The position numbers and the translations under genes are program-made. A DNA stretch of 64,000 bases from Curvibacter delicatus NBRC 14919 (GTDB lineage Bacteria > Pseudomonadota > Gammaproteobacteria > Burkholderiales > Burkholderiaceae_C), in assembly GCF_001592265.1 (NCBI RefSeq), contig NZ_BCWP01000001.1, forward strand, positions 1 through 64,000, read 5' to 3'. The notes beneath the pieces are model-generated. The model worked only from the letters and a program-made list of their open reading frames with translations. It had not been told where the DNA came from and searched no databases. Positions 53,130 through 62,628 of the stretch are shown here, in pieces (position 1 is the stretch's first letter; each line of letters begins with the position of its first letter).

Positions 53130-54561
53130 GGTCTTGCGGCATGTCGATGTTCAACCGGGCGATCCGGTAGCGGATCTGGCGCAGGCTCAGGCCCAGGCGG
53201 GCGGCGGCGGCGGTGCGATTGAAACCGGTTTCCTGCAGGGCCTTGATCAGGATGTCGCGTTCCTGCAGGTCCAGATGGCGTTGCAGGTCGTCCGGAAGTG
53301 CGCTGGGCGTTTCAGCGACAGGGGGCGGTGTGGATGGGGTCGTGGGTTCGAGTGGGGGCGGTACGGCTTGCGCCGCTGATTCGATCTGCAATTCGTGGCC
53401 ATCGCTCAAGGCCACGGCGCGGTGCAGCAGGTTTTCCAGCTCCCGCACATTACCCTTGAACGGGTGCTGTGCCAGTTGCGTCAGGGCCGTCTGGGTCAGC
53501 GCTGGCACGGGCAGCCCGGACTCGGCGGCAATCCGCTTGAGCAGCGCATCGCACAAGGCGGGCAGGTCTTCCCGCCGTTCCCGCAGCGGTGGGATGTCGA
53601 TCTCGATCACGTTGAGCCGGTAATAGAGATCCTGGCGAAAGCGGCCGGCTTGCACTTCGTCCGCCAGGTTCTTGTGGGTGGCACTGACGATGCGCACATC
53701 GGCCGGCTCTTCCTGGGTTGCGCCAACCGGACGCACACAGCGTTCCTGAATGGCACGCAGCAGCTTGGCCTGCATGGCCAAAGGCAGGTCACCGATTTCA
53801 TCCAGGAATAACGTGCCACCGTTGGCGGCCTGGAAGAAACCTTCGCGGTCTTGTGTGGCGCCGGTGTAGGCCCCTTTTTTGACGCCGAAGAACTCGGCCT
53901 CCAGCAGGGTTTCCGGAATGGCGCTGCAATTGACCGCAACAAAGGGGCCGCCGGCACGGTGGCTGTTGGCATGCAGCGCATTGGCCACCAGTTCCTTGCC
54001 GGTGCCGGACTCACCGCAGACCAGCACCGGTGCCATGCTGCGCGCCACCTTGGTTATGCGCTCCTTGACCGAGCGCATGGCGACAGACGGGCCGACCAGG
54101 CGCTGCAAGCTGATGTCTGCTTGGGGGGCGGTTCCGGCCTCGGTCGTGCGGCGGGCGGTTGTGACATCTGTCTGCTGTGCACGTGCATCCTGTACGGCGG
54201 AGGCGATGACAGCGCGGAATTGCCGTAGATTGACCGGTTTGGTCAGGTAGTCGAAGGCGCCGGCTTTGAGCGACTCGACGGCATTTTCCGCCGAGCCATA
54301 GGCGGTGATGACCACGCAGCGCTCGCTGCGCTGTTGAGTGCGCAGGCGCTGGATCAACTCGATGCCCAAGCCGTCGGGCAGGCGCATGTCAGTGATCAGC
54401 ACGTCAAAACGCCGCTCGCTCAGTTGCTGCCAGCCACTTGCCAGACTCTCGGCCACGTCAACCTGGTAACCCTCGCGCAGCAGGGTGAGTTCGTAAAGCG
54501 TGCGCAGGTCGGGCTCATCATCGACCACCAGGATGTGAGCGGGGGAGGTGTTCAGTGCCAT
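53104..54561 (-). CDS. pilR: Sigma-54-dependent response regulator PilR
   Basis: NtrC-family activator controlling type IV pilin genes with PilS. The product is 485 residues. Receiver: [16 protein letters not shown] with phosphoacceptor Asp in [11 protein letters not shown] and Lys in [11 protein letters not shown]+ domain: Walker A GESGTGKE, the sigma-54 loop as GAYTGA (a common variant of GAFTGA), Walker [14 protein letters not shown], arginine finger [11 protein letters not shown] Fis-type helix-turn-helix ends it ([23 protein letters not shown]). ATG 54561 is chosen; upstream frame has no homology. pilA is not in the window. Confidence 0.92.
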   Translation of the reverse strand: MALNTSPAHILVVDDEPDLRTLYELTLLREGYQVDVAESLASGWQQLSERRFDVLITDMRLPDGLGIELIQRLRTQQRSERCVVITAYGSAENAVESLKAGAFDYLTKPVNLRQFRAVIASAVQDARAQQTDVTTARRTTEAGTAPQADISLQRLVGPSVAMRSVKERITKVARSMAPVLVCGESGTGKELVANALHANSHRAGGPFVAVNCSAIPETLLEAEFFGVKKGAYTGATQDREGFFQAANGGTLFLDEIGDLPLAMQAKLLRAIQERCVRPVGATQEEPADVRIVSATHKNLADEVQAGRFRQDLYYRLNVIEIDIPPLRERREDLPALCDALLKRIAAESGLPVPALTQTALTQLAQHPFKGNVRELENLLHRAVALSDGHELQIESAAQAVPPPLEPTTPSTPPPVAETPSALPDDLQRHLDLQERDILIKALQETGFNRTAAAARLGLSLRQIRYRIARLNIDMPQDHDTAPDTP

Positions 54562-56303
54562 GGGGTGTCGATGGAATTGATGGCGGGGACGGTTTTGCCG
54601 GTGGCACGTGTGCGACGCAAGGATACGAAAAATTCGTTGCCCTCCACGCGGGTGCCGCGGGTCATGCGCTGGCTGCGCCGGTAGGTGATGGCCGCGCCGT
54701 GCCGCTCGCACAATTCGCGGCAGATGTACAGGCCCAGGCCGCTGGAGCGGCTCTCGGAGGAGAAGAAGGGTTCGAACAGGTGGCGCTCGACCGATGGCTC
54801 CATGGGAGGAGCTTCGCTCCAGACGGAGAGTGTGACTTGCCCCCGGGCAGCCACCTCCGTGGCGACCTGGATGGATTCGGCCTGTCCGCTGGCATAACGC
54901 CGGGCGTTGTCGAGCAGGTTGACCAGGACGCGGCGCAGATGATCCTGCGCGAAATCCACCCTGAGCGGGGCGGTGGCCAGCTGCCAGTGCAGGACATGTT
55001 GCCCCTGCACCTGCTGCGCCCAGTCCTGACAGATGCGGGCGACGCTCTCGTCGAGCGGCAGTGTTTCCGGTGTCTGAGCGGAGCCCTCGCCACGCTTGTG
55101 CACGCGGGAGATGTCCAGGATGTCTTCCACGATCTTTTCCAGCCGCTGGGCATTTTGCTGCACCAGTCCGGTGAGTTGCCTGAGCCTGGGATCGCTGAGA
55201 TCTTCGTCCAGCAGCGCATTGGCCTGGGCAATGGCTGCCAGTGGGTTGCGGATTTCATGCGCGACGGCCGCTGACATGCGCCCCATGCTGGCCAATTTTT
55301 CGGTGCGCATGCGGGCTTCCATCTCACGCTGGTCCTGCAGAAACACGACACACAGGTTTTTGGCGCCGCTGCCGCGGGTTGCTGTCAGACGTGTGCGGAC
55401 CCGGATGTGCCGCGGACCCTGTCCGGCATGCTGGATGTTGATGTCGGCCTGCTGGATGCCGCGGTACGCAAAGCTTTGCTGCGTCAGGTCGACCAAGGGC
55501 TGCCAGGCCGTTTCGCTGCTCAACGTGAAGGGCGGGGGCGGCAAGGGCTGGTTGTCTGATTGCAGCATCTGGCGCGCAGCCGGATTGACCGCGTGCACGG
55601 TACCGCGTGCATCGACGACCAGAATGCCGTCGCTCAAGGTCTCGATCACCAGGTCGTTGACCTGCTGCTGGATGCGTGCGGCAGACTGGCTGCGGCGGGC
55701 CCGTTGTTCTTCCCTGGCCAAACGAGTGGAAAGCTGGTGCGACAGGAGCGCGATCACGACGCTGCCCGCGCCCGTGAGGGCCGCCTGAATCAGATGCGGT
55801 GTGACGTCACCATGGGTCTGCAGTGACAGCCGGACGGCATGCAGCAGCAGCATCAGCGTGACGCCCGCCGCAGTGCCCATGGCCAGCAGCAGGGAGCCCA
55901 GCACCGAGGCCAGCAGCACTGGCAGAGCGAAGAGCGGCGTGTAGTTGATGCTGCTGCCATGCAGGAACTGCAAGGCAGCAAATACCAGCACATCGACACC
56001 AATGACGGCAACCCATTGCAGGTCGAATGTCCGGCCCAAGCGGCGTGGGCGGGAGCCAATGCGCACCGCCAGCGTACTGATGAAATAACCGACGCAAACG
56101 CCCAGCAGCCAGAGGTTGCTGACCTGGCCCAGCCCGTACAGGGTGATCTGCAGCAGCAGGAGCACCAAGCCTAGCGTGACGCGGGCGGTCATGAAACCGC
56201 GCCACAACCGTTCCAGTTCCGGGAGCGTGTTGTCGGCAGGTTCCAGGTCGGTGTCCAGCAGGGATGGTCCAAACCAGGAGTGAACCTCGTCGGCCGGCTG
56301 CAT
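54552..56303 (-). CDS. pilS: Sensor histidine kinase PilS
   Basis: Polytopic membrane kinase of 583 residues. Six membrane helices occupy about 35-190, as in Pseudomonas PilS; a PAS-like region follows (LSDGILVVDARGTVHAVNPAARQML). The phosphoacceptor box is SAAVAHEIRNPLAAIAQANALL, then NLLDNARRYASG (N), and FFSSESRSSGLGLYICRELCE (F/G2). The typical G1 block is short (WSEAPPMEPSVE in place of DNGPGI), a noticeable deviation also seen in other PilS kinases. It overlaps pilR by 10 nt. Confidence 0.92.
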   Translation of the reverse strand: MQPADEVHSWFGPSLLDTDLEPADNTLPELERLWRGFMTARVTLGLVLLLLQITLYGLGQVSNLWLLGVCVGYFISTLAVRIGSRPRRLGRTFDLQWVAVIGVDVLVFAALQFLHGSSINYTPLFALPVLLASVLGSLLLAMGTAAGVTLMLLLHAVRLSLQTHGDVTPHLIQAALTGAGSVVIALLSHQLSTRLAREEQRARRSQSAARIQQQVNDLVIETLSDGILVVDARGTVHAVNPAARQMLQSDNQPLPPPPFTLSSETAWQPLVDLTQQSFAYRGIQQADINIQHAGQGPRHIRVRTRLTATRGSGAKNLCVVFLQDQREMEARMRTEKLASMGRMSAAVAHEIRNPLAAIAQANALLDEDLSDPRLRQLTGLVQQNAQRLEKIVEDILDISRVHKRGEGSAQTPETLPLDESVARICQDWAQQVQGQHVLHWQLATAPLRVDFAQDHLRRVLVNLLDNARRYASGQAESIQVATEVAARGQVTLSVWSEAPPMEPSVERHLFEPFFSSESRSSGLGLYICRELCERHGAAITYRRSQRMTRGTRVEGNEFFVSLRRTRATGKTVPAINSIDTPWH

Positions 56304-56525
56304 TCAGGACTCCGCGCGTTGCCGGTGCTCGACGCAGCAATACAAGCCGTTGCGTCCGGCAAAGGCGTCAGCTTGAGGGAAATGCACGCCGCAGTGAGCG
56401 CAACGCACCATGTCCTGCGGCGGTGGGGGCGATGGTTTCTGCTTGGATGCAGCATCGGCCAGCCGGCCTGAACGCCACAGCCATACAGCAGCGACCACCA
56501 CCACGAGCAACAGCAAAAACTTCAT
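56304..56525 (-). CDS. PP0621-like small protein with CxxC motif
   Basis: A 73-residue protein. One N-terminal membrane helix (MKFLLLLVVVVAAVWLWRSG) is followed by a proline-rich linker and a zinc-finger-like part, MVRCAHCGVHFPQADAFAGRNGLYCC, with two CxxC-type pairs. The family is known as PP0621 in proteobacteria, function unknown. Its ATG overlaps the ccsA-like stop by 4 nt, and its stop is directly next to the pilS start. It is a short gene but the coupling and composition are convincing. Confidence 0.82.
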   Translation of the reverse strand: MKFLLLLVVVVAAVWLWRSGRLADAASKQKPSPPPPQDMVRCAHCGVHFPQADAFAGRNGLYCCVEHRQRAES

Positions 56526-57328
56526 GTGCTGCGGCCGAGGATGATCTCGATGACGAAGCGGGACCCCACATAGGCCAGCAGCAGCAGACCCGAGCCGATG
56601 TAGAGAATCCGTGCGGCACGCCGGCCGCGCCAGCCAAAGCGTGCCCGGCCGATCAACAGAATGGCGAAGGTCAGCCAGGACAGGACGGAAAAGACGGTCT
56701 TGTGGTCCCACTTCCAGTGGGCGCCGGTCGTGCCGTAAAGCGATTCGCCGAACAGAATGCCGACCAGCAGGGTGGCTGACAGCAGCACGAAGCCGGCACT
56801 GACGAAGCGGAAGGTCAGGCGTTCGATCGTCAGCAGCGGCAGGCCGCTGTGCGGGTCGGCCGCCAGGCGGATGCGTTCTTCGGTGCGGTTCATCAGCCAG
56901 GCGTGGGCCGCAGCGGCGGCGAACAGGCCGTAGGAGGCAATGCCCAGGGCCCAGTGCAAGGGCAGCCAAGGCGAAGCCGCTGCGTGCAGGGGCTGACCCG
57001 GGAACAACAGTGCCAGGATCACCGCGACGGCCCCCAGGGCTGAGAAAGCCCAGCGCGTTTCCAGTTGCGGGTAGACGTGGCTTTCCACGGTGTAGACGGC
57101 CGCGACCAGCCAGGTGGTGACGGACAGCGCCGGCGCAAAGCCGAAGTGCGGGCTGGTGCCCAGCAGACTGAAGGCCAGCACCAGTCCGTGCAGCAGCCAG
57201 GCCACTATCATGCTGCGGCGCATGGCCTGCGGGCCCAGGCGGCGTACGGCGGTGGCCGGCGCAATATAGGCAACGGTGGCCGCGACGGCCAAGGCCACGG
57301 GGAGCCAGGAAGCACTCGCTAGAATCAT
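56522..57328 (-). CDS. CcsA/YpjD-like cytochrome c assembly membrane protein
   Basis: A 268-residue inner membrane protein with eight or so helices. The family signature is PLHWALGIASYGLFAAAAAHAW and the tryptophan/histidine-rich segment GAHWKWDHKTVFSVLSWLTFAILL, similar to the WWD-like haem-handling region of CcsA/CcmF relatives. Bacterial YpjD-type members have uncertain roles. It is divergent from ffh. TAAACT 9 nt before the ATG may be a -10 of a leaderless message. Confidence 0.88.
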   Translation of the reverse strand: MILASASWLPVALAVAATVAYIAPATAVRRLGPQAMRRSMIVAWLLHGLVLAFSLLGTSPHFGFAPALSVTTWLVAAVYTVESHVYPQLETRWAFSALGAVAVILALLFPGQPLHAAASPWLPLHWALGIASYGLFAAAAAHAWLMNRTEERIRLAADPHSGLPLLTIERLTFRFVSAGFVLLSATLLVGILFGESLYGTTGAHWKWDHKTVFSVLSWLTFAILLIGRARFGWRGRRAARILYIGSGLLLLAYVGSRFVIEIILGRST

Positions 57329-57337
57329 GGGTACAGT

Positions 57338-57343
57338 TTAGCG
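57338..57343 (-). promoter_or_regulatory. -10-like hexamer ahead of the CcsA-like gene
   Basis: On the minus strand TAAACT ends 9 nt before ATG 57328 with no ribosome site in between. Confidence 0.35.
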
Positions 57344-57406
57344 TTTTGCACCGTGTCACTTCGCCGTTGACACCCAACTTTGGTTCCGTTCGCCGGAATA
57401 CCCTCT

Positions 57407-58771
57407 ATGGCCTCCGCCCTTACCGACAAACTCAGCCGCCTCGTCAAGGAAATCCGGGGCCAGGCCCGCATCACCGAATCCAACGTGGCGGACATGCTGC
57501 GCGAGGTGCGCATGGCCCTGCTGGAGGCCGACGTGGCGTTGCCGGTGGTGCGCGACTTCGTGGCCCGCGTGAAGGAGAAGGCGCTGGGCCAGGAGGTGAT
57601 GGGTTCGCTCACGCCGGGGCAGGCGCTGGTGGGCATCGTCAACCGCGAGCTGGCTGCCACCATGGGCGAGGGCATCAGCGATCTGAACCTGGCGGTGCAG
57701 CCGCCGGCGGTGATCCTGATGGCTGGCCTGCAGGGCGCGGGCAAGACCACCACCACGGCCAAGCTGGCCAAGCACCTGATCGAAAAGCGCAAAAAGAAGG
57801 TGCTGACCGTTTCGGGTGACGTCTACCGCCCGGCGGCCATCGAGCAACTCAAGACCGTGAGCGCGCAGGCCGGTGCCGAGTGGTTCCCGAGCACGCCGGA
57901 CCAGAAGCCGGTCGACATTGCCAACGCAGCGCTGGATTACGCCCGCAAGCATTATTTCGACGTGCTGCTGGTCGATACCGCCGGCCGGCTGGCGATTGAC
58001 GAGGCGCTGATGCGCGAGATCCGTGACCTGCATGCGGCCATCAACCCGGTGGAAACGCTCTTCGTGGTCGATGCCATGCAGGGCCAGGACGCGGTCAACA
58101 CTGCCAAGGCCTTCAAGGACGCGCTGCCGCTGACCGGCATCATCCTGACCAAGACCGACGGCGATTCACGCGGTGGTGCGGCCCTGTCAGTGCGTGCTGT
58201 TACCGGCGTGCCGATCAAGTTCGCCGGTACCAGCGAGAAGATCGACGGCCTGGAGGTGTTCGATGCCGAACGCCATGCCGGCCGTGTGCTGGGTATGGGC
58301 GACATTGTGGCCCTGGTCGAGCAGGTGGCGGCTGGCGTGGACATGGCGGCGGCGCAAAAGCTGGCGGCCAAGGTCAAGAGCGGCGAGGGCTTCGATCTCA
58401 ACGACTTCCTGGCCCAGCTGCAGCAGATGAAGCAGATGGGTGGTCTGTCCAGCCTGATGGACAAGCTGCCGGCGCAGATGGCGGCCAAGGCCGGTCAGGT
58501 CGATACCGACCGCGTGGAGAAGGACCTGCGCCGCAAGGAAGGCATCATCAACAGCATGACCAAGCTGGAGCGGCGCAAGCCCGAACTTATCAAGGCCACG
58601 CGCAAGCGCCGCATCGCCGCTGGCGCCGGTGTGCAGGTGCAGGACGTCAACCGCCTGCTCAAGGAATTCGAGCAAATGCAGGAGATGATGAAGAAGATGA
58701 AGGGCGGCGGCCTCATGAAGATGATGAAGCGCATGGGCGGCATGAAGGGCATGCCCAAGATGCCGTTTTGA
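57407..58771 (+). CDS. ffh: Signal recognition particle GTPase Ffh
   Basis: SRP54-type GTPase that binds 4.5S RNA and nascent inner membrane proteins. The product is 454 residues. N domain, then G domain with GLQGAGKTTTTAKLAK (G1), DVYRPAAIEQLKT, VDTAGRLAIDEALM (G3) and TKTDGDSRGGAALS (G4); the M domain is methionine-rich (QQMKQMGGLSSLMDKLP, GGGLMKMMKRMGGMKGMPKMPF). ATG 57407 gives the family start MASALTDKLSRLVKEIRG; an upstream in-frame GTG adds nine unconserved residues. It is divergent from the CcsA-like gene, a common order in Burkholderiales. Confidence 0.97.
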   Translation: MASALTDKLSRLVKEIRGQARITESNVADMLREVRMALLEADVALPVVRDFVARVKEKALGQEVMGSLTPGQALVGIVNRELAATMGEGISDLNLAVQPPAVILMAGLQGAGKTTTTAKLAKHLIEKRKKKVLTVSGDVYRPAAIEQLKTVSAQAGAEWFPSTPDQKPVDIANAALDYARKHYFDVLLVDTAGRLAIDEALMREIRDLHAAINPVETLFVVDAMQGQDAVNTAKAFKDALPLTGIILTKTDGDSRGGAALSVRAVTGVPIKFAGTSEKIDGLEVFDAERHAGRVLGMGDIVALVEQVAAGVDMAAAQKLAAKVKSGEGFDLNDFLAQLQQMKQMGGLSSLMDKLPAQMAAKAGQVDTDRVEKDLRRKEGIINSMTKLERRKPELIKATRKRRIAAGAGVQVQDVNRLLKEFEQMQEMMKKMKGGGLMKMMKRMGGMKGMPKMPF

Positions 58772-58852
58772 CACGTTCAGGCGCAGGTGGCGTCAGTGCC
58801 CTGGGCGCCGACACCACCTCAATACCTCCGTTCTTCTGTTGACATCACCTTC

Positions 58853-59833
58853 ATGACCACCTCCTCCCATGCCGCATTCGACCCCGCCGGGCGTACCGCC
58901 CCCATCGTCTGTGTGCGTGGCATTGGCAAGACCTACGCCAGTGGCTTTCAGGCGCTCAAGAACATCGATCTGGACATCCGGCGCGGCGAGATATTTGCCT
59001 TGCTCGGGCCCAATGGGGCTGGCAAGACCACCCTGATCAACATCATCTGCGGCATTGTCAATGCGACCGAAGGCACCGTCCGTGCCGATGGCCACGACAC
59101 CGTGCGCGACTACCGCGCGGCGCGGGCAGCCATTGGCCTGGTGCCGCAGGAGCTCCATACCGATGCCTTCGAGTCGGTCTGGGCCACCATCACGTTCAGC
59201 CGCGGCCTGTTCGGCCATGCACCCGATCCCGCCCACCTGGAAAAAGTGCTGCGCGACCTCTCGCTGTGGGACAAGCGCGACGCCAAGATCATGACACTGT
59301 CGGGCGGAATGAAGCGCCGGGTGCTGATTGCCAAGGCACTGGCGCACGAGCCGAAGATATTGTTTCTGGACGAGCCCAGTGCCGGCGTCGATGTCGAGCT
59401 GCGCCACGACATGTGGCGTATGGTGCGCGAACTTCGCGACCGCGGCACCACCATCATTCTGACCACCCATTACATTGAAGAGGCTGAAGACATGGCCGAT
59501 CGCATCGGCGTGATCAGCCAGGGGAAGCTGATCGTGGTGGAAGACAAGCATGTGCTGATGCGCAAGCTCGGCAAGAAGCAGCTCACCCTGACTCTGCAAC
59601 GCCCCATGGCCAGCCTGCCGGCCGAACTGGCGGCCTGGCCGCTGGAACTTGCCGCCGGCGGCCAGGCTCTGGTCTACACCTTCGACACGCAAAAGGAAGA
59701 AACCGGCATCGCCGAACTGCTGCGCACGCTGGGTGCGCATGGCATCGACTTCAAGGACTTGCGTTCCAGCGAGAGTTCGCTGGAGGATATTTTTGTCAGC
59801 CTGGTGCGCAGCCCGAAGGAGACACTCGCATGA
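58853..59833 (+). CDS. ABC transporter ATP-binding protein (YadG-like)
   Basis: Cytoplasmic ATPase of an ABC-2 exporter, 326 residues. Walker [14 protein letters not shown], signature [15 protein letters not shown], Walker [13 protein letters not shown] and switch histidine in [16 protein letters not shown] are intact. The C-terminal 90 residues form the small extra domain of YadG/DrrA-like ATPases. ATG 58853 is chosen; the frame is open 22 codons upstream without homology. It overlaps the permease gene by 4 nt. Substrate unknown. Confidence 0.93.
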   Translation: MTTSSHAAFDPAGRTAPIVCVRGIGKTYASGFQALKNIDLDIRRGEIFALLGPNGAGKTTLINIICGIVNATEGTVRADGHDTVRDYRAARAAIGLVPQELHTDAFESVWATITFSRGLFGHAPDPAHLEKVLRDLSLWDKRDAKIMTLSGGMKRRVLIAKALAHEPKILFLDEPSAGVDVELRHDMWRMVRELRDRGTTIILTTHYIEEAEDMADRIGVISQGKLIVVEDKHVLMRKLGKKQLTLTLQRPMASLPAELAAWPLELAAGGQALVYTFDTQKEETGIAELLRTLGAHGIDFKDLRSSESSLEDIFVSLVRSPKETLA

Positions 59834-60591
59834 ACATGCATGGCATCCGTGCCATCTACCGCTTCGAGATGGCGCGCGCGTTTCGCACCGTGATGCAAAG
59901 CATCGCTGCGCCGGTGCTCACCACCTCGCTGTATTTCATCGTCTTCGGCCGGGCGATCGGTGCGCGCATGGGCGATATCGACAGTGTGAGCTACGGCGCC
60001 TTCATCATCCCCGGCCTGGTCATGCTGTCGCTGCTGAATGAAAGCATTTCCAACGCCTCGTTCGGCATCTACATGCCCAAGTGGTCCGGCACCATTTACG
60101 AACTGCTCTCGGCGCCGGTGTCGTGGATCGAGGTGCTGTTGGGCTACGTCGGCGCGGCCGCCACCAAGTCGGTCATGCTCGGTTTGCTGATCCTGGGCAC
60201 CGCGCGCATTTTCGTGCCCTACGAGATTACCCACCCAGTCTGGATGGCCAGTTTCCTCCTGCTGACCGCCGTCACATTCAGCCTGTTCGGTTTCATCATC
60301 GGCCTGTGGGCCGACAGTTTTCAGAAACTGCAAGTCGTCCCATTGCTGATCGTCACACCCCTGACCTTTCTGGGTGGGGCGTTCTATTCGATCAGCATGC
60401 TGCCACCGCTGTGGCAGACCATTGCTCTGTTCAACCCGGTCGTCTACCTGATCAGCGGTTTTCGTTGGAGTTTTTACGGCATTGCCGACGTCCATATCGC
60501 TGTGAGCTTCGGCATGACCCTGGCGGTCCTCGTGCTCTGCCTGATTTTCGTATGGTGGGTGTTCCGGACCGGCTACAAGCTCAGGAACTGA
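59830..60591 (+). CDS. ABC-2 family transporter permease (YadH-like)
   Basis: A 253-residue inner membrane permease with six helices. Family motifs: [44 protein letters not shown] and the C-terminal [41 protein letters not shown]. It forms a transporter with the preceding ATPase, to which it is translationally coupled (ATGA). Related YadGH and NodIJ pairs export lipids or polysaccharides; the substrate here is unknown. Confidence 0.93.
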   Translation: MNMHGIRAIYRFEMARAFRTVMQSIAAPVLTTSLYFIVFGRAIGARMGDIDSVSYGAFIIPGLVMLSLLNESISNASFGIYMPKWSGTIYELLSAPVSWIEVLLGYVGAAATKSVMLGLLILGTARIFVPYEITHPVWMASFLLLTAVTFSLFGFIIGLWADSFQKLQVVPLLIVTPLTFLGGAFYSISMLPPLWQTIALFNPVVYLISGFRWSFYGIADVHIAVSFGMTLAVLVLCLIFVWWVFRTGYKLRN

Positions 60592-60599
60592 GGCGCTGA

Positions 60600-60626
60600 C
60601 TGGCGTTGCGCCCAGGGGCGCGCCAG
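60600..60626. terminator. GC-rich hairpin between convergent permease and miaB genes
   Basis: CTGGC and GCCAG flank GCGCCC-AG-GGGCGC (60600-60626), forming a two-part stem in the 38-bp gap between two stops. There is no T tract, but the position suits a bidirectional transcription barrier. Confidence 0.4.
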
Positions 60627-60629
60627 AGT

Positions 60630-61964
60630 TCAGCAGACCGTGCCGCGCAGTGAGTAGTGCATGGCCTGCGTGATCGTCACATCCACCAGTTGACCGATCA
60701 GGCTGCCTGTTGCCATTGACTCGGGTGCGGCGAAGTTCACGACCCGGTTGCATTCGGTGCGGCCCATCAACTCGTCCGCATCGCGCTTGGACGTGCCTTC
60801 CACCAGGATGCGCTGCACCGTGCCGACGCGGCTGGCGCTGATCTGCTTGATGTTGGCCTCGATCGCGGCCTGCAGCTCCTGTAGCCGCCGGAGCTTCACG
60901 TCGTGCGGCGTGTCATCGTGCAGATTGGCCGCCGGCGTGCCGGGCCGCGGGCTGAAGATGAAGCTGAAGGAGTTGTCGAAGCCGACGTCATCGATCAGCT
61001 TCATCATCTTGGCGAAATCGTCCTCGGTCTCGCCCGGGAAGCCGACGATGAAGTCGCTGCTGAGCGACATGTCGGGGCGGATGGCGCGCAGCTTGCGCAC
61101 CGTGCTCTTGTATTCCATGGCGGTGTAGCCGCGTTTCATGGCCATCAGGATGCGGTCGCTGCCGTGCTGCACCGGCAGATGCAGGTGGCTCACCAGCTTG
61201 GGCACCTTGTCGTAGGCGGCGATCAGCGCCGGCGTGAATTCGTTCGGGTGGCTGGTGGTGTAACGGATGCGCTCGATGCCGGGGATGTCGGCCACGTACT
61301 CGATCAGGGTGGCGAAGTCGGCCTGTTCCGCGGTGCCGCCCATCGGCGCGCGCCAGGCGTTCACGTTCTGGCCCAGCAGGTTGATTTCTTTCACGCCCTG
61401 GTCGGCCAGGCCGGCGATTTCCACCAGCACGTCTTCGAAGGGGCGGCTCACTTCCTCGCCGCGTGTATAGGGCACCACGCAGTAGCTGCAGTACTTGGAG
61501 CAGCCTTCCATGATGCTGACGAAGGCAGTGGCGCCTTCCACCTTGGCGGGCGGCAGGTGGTCGAATTTCTCAATCTCGGGAAAGCTGATGTCCACCTGCG
61601 GCCGCTTCTGCGCCTCGCGCGCGGCCAGCAGTTCGGGCAGGCGGTGCAGGGTCTGCGGGCCGAACACCACGTCCACATAGGGCGCACGGCGGATGATCTC
61701 GGCACCTTCCTGGCTGGCCACGCAGCCGCCGACGCCGATCTTCACGCCTTTTTTCTTCAGGTGCTGCACACGGCCGAGGTCGGAGAACACTTTCTCCTGC
61801 GCTTTCTCGCGCACCGAGCAGGTGTTGAAGAGGATCAGGTCGGCCTCGTCCACGTTCTGCGTCGGCTCATAACCCTGGGCTGCGCCCAGCACGTCCGCCA
61901 TCTTGTCCGAGTCGTACTCGTTCATCTGGCAGCCGAAGGTCTTGATGAAAACTTTTTTGCTCAT
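60630..61964 (-). CDS. miaB: tRNA-2-methylthio-N6-dimethylallyladenosine synthase MiaB
   Basis: Radical SAM methylthiotransferase modifying A37 of tRNAs that read U-starting codons. The product is 444 residues. The UPF0004 domain is [22 protein letters not shown] with [12 protein letters not shown] and GGCVAS cysteines; the radical SAM cluster motif CSKYCSYC is in [19 protein letters not shown]; a TRAM domain ends the protein. ATG 61964 is chosen as the family start [11 protein letters not shown]. No ribosome site is seen; the 5' region contains a dispersed repeat. Confidence 0.97.
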   Translation of the reverse strand: MSKKVFIKTFGCQMNEYDSDKMADVLGAAQGYEPTQNVDEADLILFNTCSVREKAQEKVFSDLGRVQHLKKKGVKIGVGGCVASQEGAEIIRRAPYVDVVFGPQTLHRLPELLAAREAQKRPQVDISFPEIEKFDHLPPAKVEGATAFVSIMEGCSKYCSYCVVPYTRGEEVSRPFEDVLVEIAGLADQGVKEINLLGQNVNAWRAPMGGTAEQADFATLIEYVADIPGIERIRYTTSHPNEFTPALIAAYDKVPKLVSHLHLPVQHGSDRILMAMKRGYTAMEYKSTVRKLRAIRPDMSLSSDFIVGFPGETEDDFAKMMKLIDDVGFDNSFSFIFSPRPGTPAANLHDDTPHDVKLRRLQELQAAIEANIKQISASRVGTVQRILVEGTSKRDADELMGRTECNRVVNFAAPESMATGSLIGQLVDVTITQAMHYSLRGTVC

Positions 61965-61975
61965 GGGGAATCTTT

Positions 61976-62030
61976 TTGCTATCAAATCGATAGCTGTTTG
62001 CGCAATGAAGACAAGGGCGGAGGCCCTGAA
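61976..62030 (+). repeat. Dispersed short repeat upstream of miaB
   Basis: Starts GCTATCAAATCGATAGC, a palindrome with an 8-bp core (ATCGAT centre), followed by TTTGCGCA, GACAAGGGCG and GGAGGCC. Related sequences occur within the RNB exonuclease gene (33226-33275) and probably in murG (15972-16030). I associate this kind of element with Comamonadaceae genomes, but that is memory, not a search. Confidence 0.65.
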
Positions 62031-62060
62031 ATGCCTTGAACTTGGCGCGGGTGCGCCGTT

Positions 62061-62423
62061 TCAGGGTTTGGCCTGGGCTTCTGCCTCGGTCAGGATCCAG
62101 ACATCGTGGATCTGGCCTTCCGGGCCGCGCACATAACGCACCAGCAGTTCCTGCCCGACCAACGAGGCCGACAGCACCAGCAGATTGTTGCGGCCACGGA
62201 TGCGCGTGCCTGGCGACAGCCGGTCGGGCCGGCCATCGAGCAGGACTTCGGGCGGCTGGGTGACCACCAGCAGACCGCGTTTGGCGGCCAGGGGGATGGG
62301 GCGTTGTACGGTGTCTTGCGCCGTCGCCGGAAACGCAAGGAACAAGGCCAGCCCGGCAGACAGGGCGAGCAGTGCCGCCAGCAGGTGGCGGGGGAGAAGC
62401 AGACAGCGGTTCATGGTGTTCAT
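62061..62423 (-). CDS. Exported protein of unknown function
   Basis: A 120-residue protein with a signal peptide at about 1-35 (LLAALLALSAGLALFLAFPATAQD). The mature part has a repeated beta pattern: GLLVVTQPPEVLLDGRPDRLSPGTRIRGRNNLLVLSASLVGQELLVRYVRGPEGQIHDVWIL. No enzymatic motif is seen. ATG 62423 and ATG 62414 are both possible starts. It lies upstream of miaB on the same strand, about 97 nt away, and downstream of the tRNA terminator. Confidence 0.75.
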   Translation of the reverse strand: MNTMNRCLLLPRHLLAALLALSAGLALFLAFPATAQDTVQRPIPLAAKRGLLVVTQPPEVLLDGRPDRLSPGTRIRGRNNLLVLSASLVGQELLVRYVRGPEGQIHDVWILTEAEAQAKP

Positions 62424-62448
62424 CCAGAGGCTGAAAGTACAAAATAAA

Positions 62449-62473
62449 AAGCCACTGTGCGGGACAGTGGCTT
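62449..62473 (-). terminator. Intrinsic terminator after tRNA-Met
   Basis: AAGCCACTGT and ACAGTGGCTT (62449-62458, 62464-62473) form a perfect 10-bp stem with a GCGGG loop. On the minus strand it is followed by TTTTATTTTG. It lies 43 nt past the tRNA 3' end. Confidence 0.88.
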
Positions 62474-62515
62474 GTCTGTCAACGCCTCGGAACGGGCCGT
62501 GGCATGACAGGTGTT

Positions 62516-62592
62516 TGGTGGCGCTTCACGGATTCGAACCGCGGACCTGTGGATTATGATTCCATCGCTCTAACCGACTGAGCTAAAGCGCC
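62516..62592 (-). tRNA. tRNA-Met (CAT anticodon, elongator type)
   Basis: On the minus strand the sequence opens GGCGCTTTAGCTCAGTCGG and ends GAAGCGCCACCA. The 7-bp acceptor stem GGCGCTT/AAGCGCC is perfect, the T arm contains GGTTCGAATCC, and the anticodon loop ATCATAA gives CAT. The CCA is encoded (62518-62516). A standard first pair (G1-C72) argues against initiator tRNA. CAT could also be tRNA-Ile2, but the acceptor stem fits elongator Met better. Confidence 0.93.
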
Positions 62593-62628
62593 AGAGCCTC
62601 AAATTATAGCGTCATCTTTGGCTGTTTG

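Noticed and set aside
57367-57406. TTGACA at 57367-57372 as the ffh promoter -35
   Set aside because: No acceptable -10 lies 16-18 bp downstream; the nearest candidate is about 24 bp away.
62516-62592. tRNA-Met as an integration site for a mobile element
   Set aside because: No integrase, no direct repeat of the tRNA 3' end and ordinary housekeeping genes on both sides.
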